Assembly: GCA_036250195.1 (NCBI GenBank) | Contig: JAVHZZ010000006.1 | Span: forward strand, 188,975,850 to 189,039,849 | From: Mixophyes australis | Lineage: Eukaryota; Chordata; Amphibia; Anura; Limnodynastidae | Direction: 5' to 3' | Length of the DNA stretch: 64,000 nucleotides | Shown: positions 35,079 to 44,989 of the stretch, in pieces | Layout of the letters: each line of letters begins with the position of its first letter | Numbering within the stretch: the first letter of the stretch is position 1 | Notes under the pieces: model-generated | Databases searched by the model: none | What the model was told of the DNA's origin: nothing | The model's input: only the letters and a program-made list of their open reading frames with translations | Translations under genes and position numbers: made by a program

Positions 35079-35181
35079 CATTACATAGTGTATGTGCATT
35101 AGCATTGTGTACTTGTAAACTGTATTGTGAGGTGCATGCAAGTAAATAAATATTTTACGGATTTACTGCTGCAAGTTTCAC

Positions 35182-35430
35182 TTACCATACCACTTGCCAG
35201 TATGTCATCTGTTTGTAGAAGTTCAGGTGAGGAACTATTCTACGTCTCCATGTTGCAGTTGCAATTTCCTCATCACGGGTGAAGCGCAGGAGGTCAAAAT
35301 ACAACAACTTGGGCACATACACACCCTCAGCCCCTGCTCCTGACTTTCTGGATGCCTCAATCTTGTTAAGTTCTTTTTTTTCACATTCACTATTAGGATA
35401 ATTTTTAAAAATAAATGCTATTGAAAACAA
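35182..35430 (-). pseudogene. Harbinger-associated MADF/Myb-like protein, fragment
   Basis: The minus frame contains KKELNKIEASRKSGAGAEGV followed by YVPKLLYFDLLRF. This matches the end of the MADF (Myb/SANT-like) domain of the second protein of Harbinger elements ('KSGAG.D.VY.P.L.YFD.L.FL'). The family protein helps nuclear import and DNA binding of the transposase. Only the domain's C-terminal half remains. Its position supports one decayed Harbinger element covering about 34880-35440. Confidence 0.7.
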
Positions 35431-35440
35431 CTTTCTGGTT

Positions 35441-36039
35441 CATTAGATGTACTTGCAAGAATCATACGTTTGGAAAACCAATTAACATGTTCAATTCATA
35501 TTTATGTTCTGTTGGAACAGACAGGGTGGACACAGGTGTACAACTATACAAGGTGACCTATCAATACACATCTATATAAATTGGATCATACTCAGCCATT
35601 ATTTTAAGAAAGTTCAATGCACATAGAGGCCATAATATGTACAATCAATACGCATAAATGTATGACTAATATGCCATTGTATTTTAACAATAATTAAGTA
35701 TAATAATATGAAATCAAGTAGATAGACGCATCAGGAAATAAATGATACTTTAATGAGAATATCTGTTTTCACATGTGATATCACCTATAAATGACATATG
35801 GAGCATGTAAAACAGGTTTATTATTGCATCTTCATTAAAAGCAAATTATTCCCATTTTACTGATGTTCTGACACCACGTGGGAGAAGTAGAGACAACATT
35901 GTGAATTTAAATACACACGCCCAGAATGGAGTTGCTGCTTGAGGAACTATTGGCAGTTGGTCAAACAATTGGTTGTGATTCCGTACACACTGCGGGATTA
36001 AAAGGAGGTTGGAACGAGATTTAAAGCTCTGCTGAACAA
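35441..36039. other. No recognised feature
   Basis: AT-rich. Nothing supported. Confidence 0.5.
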
Positions 36040-36182
36040 TCAAATTAAATGACGATCAGTACTTTAGAACGACTGTCATTCATTGTTCTAGTATACACAC
36101 TAATGCGATATTGGCCTGAACAGTCGTTTATTGCTTGATTGACCCAATAGTCATCTGAAAAACCTGTAGTGTGTACCCAGCA
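36040..36182. mobile_element. Half copy of the 'gtacacac' MITE
   Basis: Matches the right half of the element at 48021-48470: tacacactaatgcgatat, then ccaata.tca.ctgaaaaacc and the terminus ctgtagtgtgtaccc. The left half is missing. Confidence 0.7.
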
Positions 36183-36813
36183 TCACTTTTAATCTCAAGC
36201 TACACTGCCCACCTCTTTCTTGGACTTTCTGTCCACTGATTCCACTCTTGCTTTTCTTTGCACCTTTTCAGTGGCTCCTAACTTGTTAGCTGCGCCCACA
36301 CTCTTGGGCACAGATTTCCAGCTTGTGCTGAATATTCCTCACTCATCCTCACCCTATCAGCCTTTCTTATTCTACCTGAGTTATAGTGTTTATTGTACCG
36401 TACTGTTGTACCTTGTACTGGCCTATTGTAACCTGTACGGCGTTGCAGACATTTTGTGGCAGCCTATAAACAAAAAAATAATAATAATAAAATACAAAGC
36501 ATATATGCATGCTATGTCATTGCAAGGTGCATACTTTGCACTTTTCTTGTGCAGCTACATAATTTACACTTCATAAGTAACATTTTCAAGCATTACGTGA
36601 AAACTAAAATACTGATGAAAGTGGAAAGCTAAAGTGTGTCCACACCCCTACTTCCACCTGAGCGATCCTGTTCTGCCTGTTGAAAGTCAAGGGAAGCAAG
36701 TGTCAGATACATGCCACTGACAATACTGGTGCAAGTTGGGTGCATGTACAGTGTGATACATAAGCTGGATATGGTTGATGCCCCCTTTCCACTGCACAAT
36801 CACCTTCCCATAT
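36183..36813. other. No recognised feature
   Basis: Short open frames without domains up to the hAT target site. Confidence 0.5.
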
Positions 36814-36992
36814 GTTATAACTAGAGATGGGCGGGTCCGGTTCTCCGAGAACCGAACCCACCCGAACTTTGGGTATCCGAGTACCGAGCTGAGCAGCTCG
36901 GTACTCTCCCGCCCATTCCGAATCCAAATCGAGGCCGAACGTCATTGTGACGTTGTCGGATCTCGGGACTCGGTTCTCGCGATACTTCAACT

Positions 36993-36999
36993 TTATAAA
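36993..36999 (+). promoter_or_regulatory. TATA box of the hAT element
   Basis: TATAAAT in ctttataaatacacgcctcc. The deleted relative has tataaatacctcc at the equivalent place (minus strand, about 27623), so the box and its 3' neighbourhood are conserved in the family. The expected start is near 37025, just before the agagggagagagcaggg stretch. Confidence 0.65.
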
Positions 37000-37170
37000 T
37001 ACACGCCTCCACAGCAATCCATCGCCATTTGACAGAGGGAGAGAGCAGGGTGTAGTCATAGGCTAATTAGAGCAGGGACAGAGAATACAATATTGTTCTT
37101 GCAATTGCTCTAACCAAAATCGCTAGTGCAGAGAGGAGGATAGAGGTTTATTATTTTTTCTTCATATTTG

Positions 37171-39187
37171 GCACTCCCCAGCGCTTTTGGGGTGTCCCCC
37201 ATAATTGTGCATTAATATTTCTGGCTGTCAAAAGTCATATCTGTCAGCAGTATCTACTAAATAATTTGTAGCACACCTCAGTGTTTTTGGGGTGTCCTCC
37301 CTAATTGTGCATTAATATTTCTGGCTGTCAAAAGTCATATCTGTCAGCAGTATCTACTAAATAATTTTTAGCACTCCTCAGTGTTTTTGGGGTGTCCTCC
37401 CTAATTGTGCATTAATATTTCTGGCTGTCAAAAGTCATATCTGTCAGCAGTATCTACTCAATAATTTTTAGCACTCCTCAGTGTTTTTGGGGTGTCCTCC
37501 CTAATTGTGCATTAATATTTCTGGCTGTCAAAAGTCATATCTGTCAGCAGTATCTACTCAATAATTTTTAGCACTCCTCAGTGTTTTTGGGGTGTCCTCC
37601 CTAATTGTGCATTAATATTTCTGGCTGTCAAAAGTCATATCTGTCAGCAGTATCTACTCAATAATTTTTAGCACTCCTCAGTGTTTTTGGGGTGTCCTCC
37701 CTAATTGTGCATTAATATTTCTGGCTGTCAAAAGTCATATCTGTCAGCAGTATCTACTCAATAATTTTTAGCACTCCTCAGTGTTTTTGGGGTGTCCTCC
37801 CTAATTGTGCATTAATATTTCTGGCTGTCAAAAGTCATATCTGTCAGCAGTATCTACTCAATAATTTTTAGCACTCCTCAGTGTTTTTGGGGTGTCCTCC
37901 CTAATTGTGCATTAATATTTCTGGCTGTCAAAAGTCATATCTGTCAGCAGTATCTACTCAATAATTTTTAGCACTCCTCAGTGTTTTTGGGGTGTCCTCC
38001 CTAATTGTGCATTAATATTTCTGGCTGTCAAAAGTCATATCTGTCAGCAGTATCTACTCAATAATTTTTAGCACTCCTCAGTGTTTTTGGGGTGTCCTCC
38101 CTAATTGTGCATTAATATTTCTGGCTGTCAAAAGTCATATCTGTCAGCAGTATCTACTCAATAATTTTTAGCACTCCTCAGTGTTTTTGGGGTGTCCTCC
38201 CTAATTGTGCATTAATATTTCTGGCTGTCAAAAGTCATATCTGTCAGCAGTATCTACTCAATAATTTTTAGCACTCCTCAGTGTTTTTGGGGTGTCCTCC
38301 CTAATTGTGCATTAATATTTCTGGCTGTCAAAAGTCATATCTGTCAGCAGTATCTACTCAATAATTTTTAGCACTCCTCAGTGTTTTTGGGGTGTCCTCC
38401 CTAATTGTGCATTAATATTTCTGGCTGTCAAAAGTCATATCTGTCAGCAGTATCTACTCAATAATTTTTAGCACTCCTCAGTGTTTTTGGGGTGTCCTCC
38501 CTAATTGTGCATTAATATTTCTGGCTGTCAAAAGTCATATCTGTCAGCAGTATCTACTCAATAATTTTTAGCACTCCTCAGTGTTTTTGGGGTGTCCTCC
38601 CTAATTGTGCATTAATATTTCTGGCTGTCAAAAGTCATATCTGTCAGCAGTATCTACTCAATAATTTTTAGCACTCCTCAGTGTTTTTGGGGTGTCCTCC
38701 CTAATTGTGCATTAATATTTCTGGCTGTCAAAAGTCATATCTGTCAGCAGTATCTACTCAATAATTTTTAGCACTCCTCAGTGTTTTTGGGGTGTCCTCC
38801 CTAATTGTGCATTAATATTTCTGGCTGTCAAAAGTCATATCTGTCAGCAGTATCTACTCAATAATTTTTAGCACTCCTCAGTGTTTTTGGGGTGTCCTCC
38901 CTAATTGTGCATTAATATTTCTGGCTGTCAAAAGTCATATCTGTCAGCAGTATCTACTCAATAATTTTTAGCACTCCTCAGTGTTTTTGGGGTGTCCTCC
39001 CTAATTGTGCATTAATATTTCTGGCTGTCAAAAGTCATATCTGTCAGCAGTATCTACTCAATAATTTTTAGCACTCCTCAGTGTTTTTGGGGTGTCCTCC
39101 CTAATTGTGCATTAATATTTCTGGCTGTCAAAAGTCATAACTGTCAGCAGAATCTACTAAATAATTTTTAGCACTCCCCAGTGGTTT
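37171..39187 (+). repeat. Twenty 100-bp tandem repeats in the hAT leader
   Basis: Units begin at 37171, 37271 and every exact 100 bp to 39071. A 17-bp start of a 21st unit begins at 39171. Inner units from 37471 on look identical by eye. The first two and the last differ (ctactaaataa instead of ctactcaataa; first unit agcgcttttgggg; last unit cataactgtcagcagaat). The sense strand of the unit contains no ATG; the antisense contains two (cat in gcattaat and gtcatat). The array stops 10 bp before the transposase start. Confidence 0.98.
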
Positions 39188-39196
39188 GCGCTCAGA

Positions 39197-42190
39197 ATGG
39201 ATTCAAAGCAGTCCACATATGATCTAAATGAGCAACCAGGTTCTGTCACCAGTCCTGATGTTAGTGTTCCCAGTACGTCATCTGGCCAAGGCGATGTCAA
39301 ACAACAGAGTGTTTTCAAATTAGTGCAAAAAACAAAAACCAAAAAAAAATTTACTGTATTGAAGCGAAAAAGAAGTGTAACTGAGCAAAAGTTAAGTGAC
39401 GATAAAAAAAAAATTGCAAGCATGCCATTCTACACACGCAGTGGCAAAGAGAGAATGAGGCCTTCACCTTTGGCTATTAGTGGCAGATCCCAAAAAGTTA
39501 CCCAGCCTACAATTGGTGCACAACTACTGTTACGCGTCAAAGCTGAGCTGCAAGATAACAGTGAGGCATTACAGGAGAATATTTGCTCTGATTCACAAAT
39601 GACAACAATCCCTGTGGAGAGTCCATCCAACAGTGGGATGTCTAATCGTGAGCATTCTGCTGATGTGTGCCTTAATAGCCCGAGTGTAGCCGGTGATACC
39701 CAAATTGAGGATGCCACTTTGGAATTAGAAGAGGATGAGGGGGAGATTTGTGTAGGCGACGAGGGCGCTAATGAGGATGTTGATGAGGATGAGGTTGTTT
39801 GTGTAAGTCCTGCACCAGTGGCAGCAGTTCTGGCACGTGACAAGAAAAAGGCCATTGTCATGCCTGGGCATAAAACAAAAAAATCCACTTCTTATGTGTG
39901 GAATTATTTCTACCCAAATCCAGACAACAATTGTATAGCCATTTGTAGTGTATGTGAAGCCACAGTCAGTCGAGGGAGGGACCTTAACCATCTTGGAACC
40001 TCGTCTATGTTACGCCATTTAACGAGAGTTCATGGCAAAGTGTTGGGAAAAGCTGAAAGTTCTTCCCAAAAGAATACAAGCACTCCCTCATCAGCTAAGA
40101 CCCTCCGCTCACCGACATACCGACGGCTACAAAATACACCCACCACACCATCCTCATCAATATCCTCAGTAGCGCTCGGAGTTAGCCCGGCATCCCACTT
40201 AAGGCTGGATGACTCCGGCACTATTATTGATTCCTCTGAAGAAAGCGTTAGTCCTGCTGCTGCTGTTGCTGCTGCTGGGGGTGAATCGTCATCCCAGAGG
40301 CAGGTGAATAAAATGAGCAGTCCTACATTTCAGCAATTAACTGTGAAACAATCATTTGCGAGGGGAAGCAAATATGACAGCAGTCACCCAGTCGCCAAGC
40401 GAATCACAGACGCCATGGCTGCAATGTTAGTGTTAGATCTGCGTTCAATCTCCACAATAAACGCAGCTGGTTTTTCACAGTTAATTGAGGTTTTGTGTCC
40501 GCGTTACAGAATTCCATCGCGACACCATTTCTCCCGTAAAGCTATTCCACAACTATACCAAAAAGTGTGTAAAAATGTAGAGATTGCGCTGAAAAATGCC
40601 ATTCTGCCCACTGTTCACTTAACCACAGATATGTGGACAAGTGGAAGTGGCCAAACCAAAGACTATATGACTGTGACAGCCCACTGGGTTGGTCATTCAC
40701 CTTCACCAGCAGGAACAGCAGCAGCATGTACACCACTACGTAACATTTGTCACAGGCAGGCCACTCTTTGTATCACCGGCTTCACTAACAGGCATACGGC
40801 TGACAATTTGTTACGCAAACTGAGAGATGTGATTGATGCATGGCTTATACCACTCGGACTCTCCCCAGGGTATGTCATTTCAGATAACGCCAACAATATA
40901 GTGCGAGCATTACAGCTGGGTGATTTCCAACATATTCCCTGTTTTGCTCACACCATCAACTTGGTGGTGCAGAGCTTCCTACGAAATAACCGTGAGGTGC
41001 AGGAGATGCTTTCGGTGGCCCGTAAAATTTCAGGCCATTTCAGGCATTCAGCCACAGCATGTAGGAGATTACAGCAGCTCCAAGAGCAGTTTAACTTGCC
41101 CTGCCACCAACTTAAGCAAGAGGTGGTAACTCGGTGGAATTCCACCCTGTACATGCTTCAGAGGATGGAGGAACAGCGCAAAGCCATCCAAGCATATTGC
41201 ACAAGTCATGACATTGGGAAAGGAGGGGGGATGTATTTCACTCTTGCACAGTGGGGAATCCTTTCAGTGCTGTGCAAGGTGCTGAAACCATTTGAAGTTG
41301 TGACATGTGAGGTCAGTGCAGACTCTGCTAGTTTGAGCCAAGTCATTCCTTTAATTAGACTATTGGAAAAGCAGCTTGAGAAAATGAAGGAGGAGCTGAA
41401 AGCAAGCAATTCAGCAAAGTATGTTGGCCTTGTCGATCAAGTACTTAATTCGCTTCACAATGATCCTCGAGTTATTAAGATCTTGAACTCGGATCAGTAC
41501 GTTTTGGCCACTGTGCTTGATCCAAGGTTTAAAACCTACATTGAGTCTTTACTTGTAAATGAGCGAGATGTGAACTTTTGCAAGGAGCTATTGCTCAGCA
41601 AGTTGGCCGCTGAACTGGGCCTCGGCTTGACGACGTGTCCTCCTTCACTTTCTCAAGCTGTTGCTCGTAAAAAATTAAATTTCCAAAAAAGAAGCAGGGA
41701 AGACACAGGGGGCAGACCAGAACAATTTAACATCTGGGCTGGTTTGAAGGATTTTTCAAAAAAATGTGTCACTTTGCCCATAACTCCATCCAATATGAGT
41801 ATAAACATGCAAAGGATGGTGGAGGATTACTTTCAAGAGGTAGTTGATATGGAAATGTCAGACAGTCCCTTTCCTTACTGGGAAGAAAAGCAGGCCATTT
41901 GGAAACCCATGTACAAACTTGCTTTGCAATACCTAAGCTGCCCACCCTCCAGTGTGTACTCTGAACGAGTGTTCAGCACAGCAGGGAACTTAGTCAGTGA
42001 TCGCCGTAGAAGGTTACTTCCCAAAAATGTGGAGAAAATGATGTTTATAAAAATGAACTACATCTTCCACGAGGAAGGCCTTCACCATCCAAGACATCCA
42101 AGCACTGACTGTTCTCTAATGGCGGATTCAAGCGGCGATGAATTGATAGTCTGTGATGATGACGTACACACTGATGAGGGTGAGGATTAA
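39197..42190 (+). CDS. hAT transposase with BED zinc finger, 997 aa, intact
   Basis: Cut-and-paste transposase of the hAT superfamily, Ac/ZBED-like. N-terminal basic region (KKKFTVLKRKR, 49-59), acidic stretch 176-200, BED finger about 230-282 with C250, C253, H274, H279 and W235. RNase-H-like core: D478 in TTDMWTSGSG, D563 in ISDNANN, C582-x-x-H585 (CFAH), R646-W647. The C-terminal dimerisation region CPPSSVYSERVFSTAGN holds E923, expected to be the third catalytic acid. All expected residues are present and there is no stop or frameshift. The start is the first ATG downstream of the TATA box, with G at +4. The protein is longer than typical hAT transposases (600-800) because of the 220-residue N-terminal extension. 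The C-terminus is acidic (DDDVHTDEGED). Confidence 0.95.
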   Translation: MDSKQSTYDLNEQPGSVTSPDVSVPSTSSGQGDVKQQSVFKLVQKTKTKKKFTVLKRKRSVTEQKLSDDKKKIASMPFYTRSGKERMRPSPLAISGRSQKVTQPTIGAQLLLRVKAELQDNSEALQENICSDSQMTTIPVESPSNSGMSNREHSADVCLNSPSVAGDTQIEDATLELEEDEGEICVGDEGANEDVDEDEVVCVSPAPVAAVLARDKKKAIVMPGHKTKKSTSYVWNYFYPNPDNNCIAICSVCEATVSRGRDLNHLGTSSMLRHLTRVHGKVLGKAESSSQKNTSTPSSAKTLRSPTYRRLQNTPTTPSSSISSVALGVSPASHLRLDDSGTIIDSSEESVSPAAAVAAAGGESSSQRQVNKMSSPTFQQLTVKQSFARGSKYDSSHPVAKRITDAMAAMLVLDLRSISTINAAGFSQLIEVLCPRYRIPSRHHFSRKAIPQLYQKVCKNVEIALKNAILPTVHLTTDMWTSGSGQTKDYMTVTAHWVGHSPSPAGTAAACTPLRNICHRQATLCITGFTNRHTADNLLRKLRDVIDAWLIPLGLSPGYVISDNANNIVRALQLGDFQHIPCFAHTINLVVQSFLRNNREVQEMLSVARKISGHFRHSATACRRLQQLQEQFNLPCHQLKQEVVTRWNSTLYMLQRMEEQRKAIQAYCTSHDIGKGGGMYFTLAQWGILSVLCKVLKPFEVVTCEVSADSASLSQVIPLIRLLEKQLEKMKEELKASNSAKYVGLVDQVLNSLHNDPRVIKILNSDQYVLATVLDPRFKTYIESLLVNERDVNFCKELLLSKLAAELGLGLTTCPPSLSQAVARKKLNFQKRSREDTGGRPEQFNIWAGLKDFSKKCVTLPITPSNMSINMQRMVEDYFQEVVDMEMSDSPFPYWEEKQAIWKPMYKLALQYLSCPPSSVYSERVFSTAGNLVSDRRRRLLPKNVEKMMFIKMNYIFHEEGLHHPRHPSTDCSLMADSSGDELIVCDDDVHTDEGED

Positions 42191-42379
42191 GCTGAAGATG
42201 ATGCCGATAACATCTTTTTAAAACTTTCTATGTAAGTGTAGGGTGCAATCTACCCCCAAAGAGGAAAGGGACTTGTGGCATTTCCATATCACATACCATC
42301 TTGAAAGGCTGCTGTTAGGGCAATTTATCCTTAAGGGTAGGGTGTCATAGACAGAGTGACCCTAAACTGGCTTTGTCCA

Positions 42380-42780
42380 TTTTTCATAATATTGTACAGT
42401 CTATAATGGCTGAATTTTTGGGTATTTTATACAAGTGGAGGGGGGCCTAGAGAGACAGAGTGACCCCAAACTGTCTTTCTCCATGTCAATTAATATTGTA
42501 CAGTCTATAATGGCTGAATTTTTTAGTATTTTATACAAGTGGAGGGGGGCCTAGAGAGACAGAAACCAAACTGGCTTTCTCCATGTCAATTAATATTGTA
42601 CAGTCTATAATGGCTGAATTTTTTGGTATTTTATACAAGTGGAGGGGGGCCTTGAGAGACAGAAACCAAACTGGCTTTCTCCATGTCAATTAATATTGTA
42701 CAGTCTATAATGGCTGAATTTTTTGTTTTTTTAAAAAAGTGGAGGGGGGCCTATAGAGACAGAAAGCAAACTGTCTTTTT
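42380..42780 (+). repeat. 3' tandem repeats of the hAT element, about 100 bp, four copies
   Basis: The motif attgtacagtctataatggc recurs at 42391, 42495, 42595 and 42695, within units that include ttttatacaagtggaggggg. The last unit is degraded by a T/A run. Flanking this array are two matches to the leader-repeat unit of the deleted relative: aagtgtagggtgcaat at about 42233 and aagtgtagggtgtaat at about 42806. Confidence 0.9.
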
Positions 42781-43019
42781 CCATTTCTTTACATATTTAA
42801 CTATAAGTGTAGGGTGTAATATACATTCAAAGACGATGGCTGCATTGCCAATATGCATAGATGGAGAGGAAGACAATCTGTTTTGTGTGTAGAATAAATG
42901 AAGGCCTACCAACGAAGAATTAAACAGTTTTTTTGGATGATTTATTACCTCAACAATTAGATTACTTATCTCTAAAACAGTTGGAGCACTAAATTGGGTT
43001 ATTTTAGGCACAAAAACAT

Positions 43020-43165
43020 GTATTTTCCAACAAAATAGCAAAACAAAACCAAACAAAACCAAAACCAAAACCAAAACACGCAATGGCGGTTTTGCAAAAC
43101 CAAAACCAAAACCAAAACACGACGGTAATCCAGATCCAAAACCGAATCCAAAACCAAAACACGGG
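43020..43165 (+). repeat. CCAAAA-rich 3' subterminal repeats of hAT
   Basis: Multiple aaaacc / ccaaaa hexamers in tandem (aaccaaaaccaaaaccaaaa and similar), ending at acgggggtcagtgaccatct. The same block ends the derivatives at 22568-23183 and 24944-27787. Clustered subterminal motifs are typical transposase-binding sites in Ac-like elements, so that role is inferred here. Confidence 0.85.
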
Positions 43166-43191
43166 GGTCAGTGACCATCTCTAGTTATAAC

Positions 43192-43976
43192 TTAATACTG
43201 TAAATTGCAAATAAAGACTAAACCAGGGAGAAACTCCCTTACTGAATTAACTGTACTAAATCTGGCATCAGAGTGGCTACACCCCTCTAGACTCACAATG
43301 ACGTGCCCACACAAATCAGATCAAGGGACCAAAAGAAGACAAATGTTGCTTTGTGGCGCACTGAAGACAATGCTTCAGCAATAGTATTAAAATTGTGTAA
43401 AGTGTAGTGGGTAAGAAGATCAGGCTCTGTTATATTACTGTCTAATAGAGTGTTATATTATGTCCTCTGAGTAGAGATTAGTGTAGGTAACAAGTGGTAC
43501 ATTGTGGTGCATAAACACGAAAGAGCCTGAGAGATGTTACCTAAATCAATTGAAAGAACCAGGTATTCCACTCAGTAAGACACGGTTGCATTGCATCCCC
43601 ATGAAGCTAGTGTTTCAGCTAAATCATTAACATTTGTAATGTGTAGTGAGGTAAGAACTGTACTTGTGGCCAGTATGGCGGCCATTTTGAAGTCAGCTTT
43701 CTTGAATGCAACTCTAATTTTTACATTTTTTTAAAAGGGTGTGTCCACACTTATGGACCCTCCTGTACTTATAGCTGAGGTAAGAACCTCAGTATTTACT
43801 GACTGAAGAGCTGTCAGACGTGCTCTGAATCACAAAATCGTTGGAACCGGGTCCTTAGTTTGGGTGACACAGCTTTAAAAACTGGACAATATAGGTAAGA
43901 TTAGACTATGCAAATAGGGAACATGAATTGTACATCCCAATATTACGCTCACTGGCTGTTAGAGCTAATGATGACT
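43192..43976. other. No gene; weak direct repeat
   Basis: Two diverged segments, about 43370-43435 and 43605-43660, share an attaa.att.gt...aagtgtagtg..gtaaga pattern, suggesting an old direct duplication. Nothing else is supported. Confidence 0.35.
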
Positions 43977-44989
43977 CTGAGGACTAGATTTACTAAGAAT
44001 CGAGTTTTTTTGGCGGTTTGAAATCGCTACCCATCACTGGACCAAACCGCTGCATTTACAATATGGCGGCTTGAGGCTTCAATTTGAAATGACTGGTGAT
44101 GTATGGCGGATTGAATAAGCTAAACCGTTGCCAGTTTTGTCCAAACCGCTGGCAGTTTGATTGAAACCGCCATCAAAACCTCCATCCAAAAGACAGGACA
44201 GGACAGTTTTAATACCTGCTTCAGAACGGCTAGATAGCCTAAACATGCTGTTTGAACTATTTTGCCATTCAGACCATAAGAGAAGCACCATTGACATTTA
44301 AATTAGATTGGCAATCATTATTTATTGATTAAGGGGCAAAATGAATTAATGAAATAATAAATGAAATAATAACTTGTGAGGGAAAAAAAAAATCATTATA
44401 TAAAGGGGATAAAATAATTTCATTATTTTATTATTCAAACAATATGTAATGACAAATTGTGCAATATAAATAATTATATCCACCATTAACAATCAGTTAA
44501 TAATATTATATATTCACATTTCCCACACAATATAATGCTATAAAAGTGCCCCTTTAAAAAAATATAAAACATAAAATTCCCCCATAAGTTAATATTAAAT
44601 TCATTTTGTCCCTTTCTCAATAAATAATGATTTTATAAATATTTTAAACGTCAATGGTGCTTTCTCTTATGTTCTGAATGGCACAATAGCTCAAACAGCA
44701 GCAGTTTGAGCAATCTCGCCATTCACAACCACCTCTTTTATTTTGGCCGTTTGGATGGCTGTTTTGCAGCAGTTTTGAAAACCCCAGCTTAATAAATCCA
44801 GCTGTTTGTATGTTCATCATTGTTAAATCGCAATGGCGGTTTGTAAAGTGGTGGTTTTGAAAAATGTAATTTCTGCCCATTTTGACGTCGGTTTGAGCTT
44901 TAGTAAATCTGGCGGTTTCAAAACCGCCAGAAAAATAGCCAAAAAGCGGCGGTTTGAGCAAACTGCCCTTCAGTTAATCTAGCCCTCAG
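43977..44989. mobile_element. 1-kb foldback element
   Basis: Ends ctgaggactagatttact and, reverse-complemented, ctgagggctagattaact. The arms extend far inward: tgctgtttgaactatt...ccattcagaccataagag (about 44246-44285) is mirrored at about 44700-44655, and ggggcaaaatgaatt (about 44332) by aattcattttgtccc (about 44598). Almost the whole element is one imperfect palindrome with a short AT-rich centre. The aaccgcc / ggcggtt motif is repeated many times. No coding capacity. Class uncertain. Confidence 0.8.

Larger units (their letters stand above)
36822..43183 (+). mobile_element. Complete hAT (Ac-like) transposon, 6,362 bp
   Basis: Termini TAGAGATGG (36822-36830) and CCATCTCTA (43175-43183) are perfect 9-bp inverted repeats of Ac type. 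Identical 8-bp flanks GTTATAAC (36814-36821 and 43184-43191) are the target-site duplication. Order inside: GC-rich 5' subterminal region with ctcgg/ccgag palindromes, TATA-like site, tandem-repeat leader, 997-codon transposase, 3' tandem repeats, CCAAAA-rich 3' subterminal region. The identical duplication and unbroken gene indicate a recent insertion, possibly an active copy. At least four deleted relatives lie in the same window. Confidence 0.97.

Noticed and set aside
37171..39187. CRISPR-like array
   Set aside because: Units are contiguous 100-bp repeats with no spacers, inside a eukaryotic transposon leader.
39430..39991. Minus-strand open frames of up to 152 codons
   Set aside because: They are antisense shadows of the intact hAT transposase.
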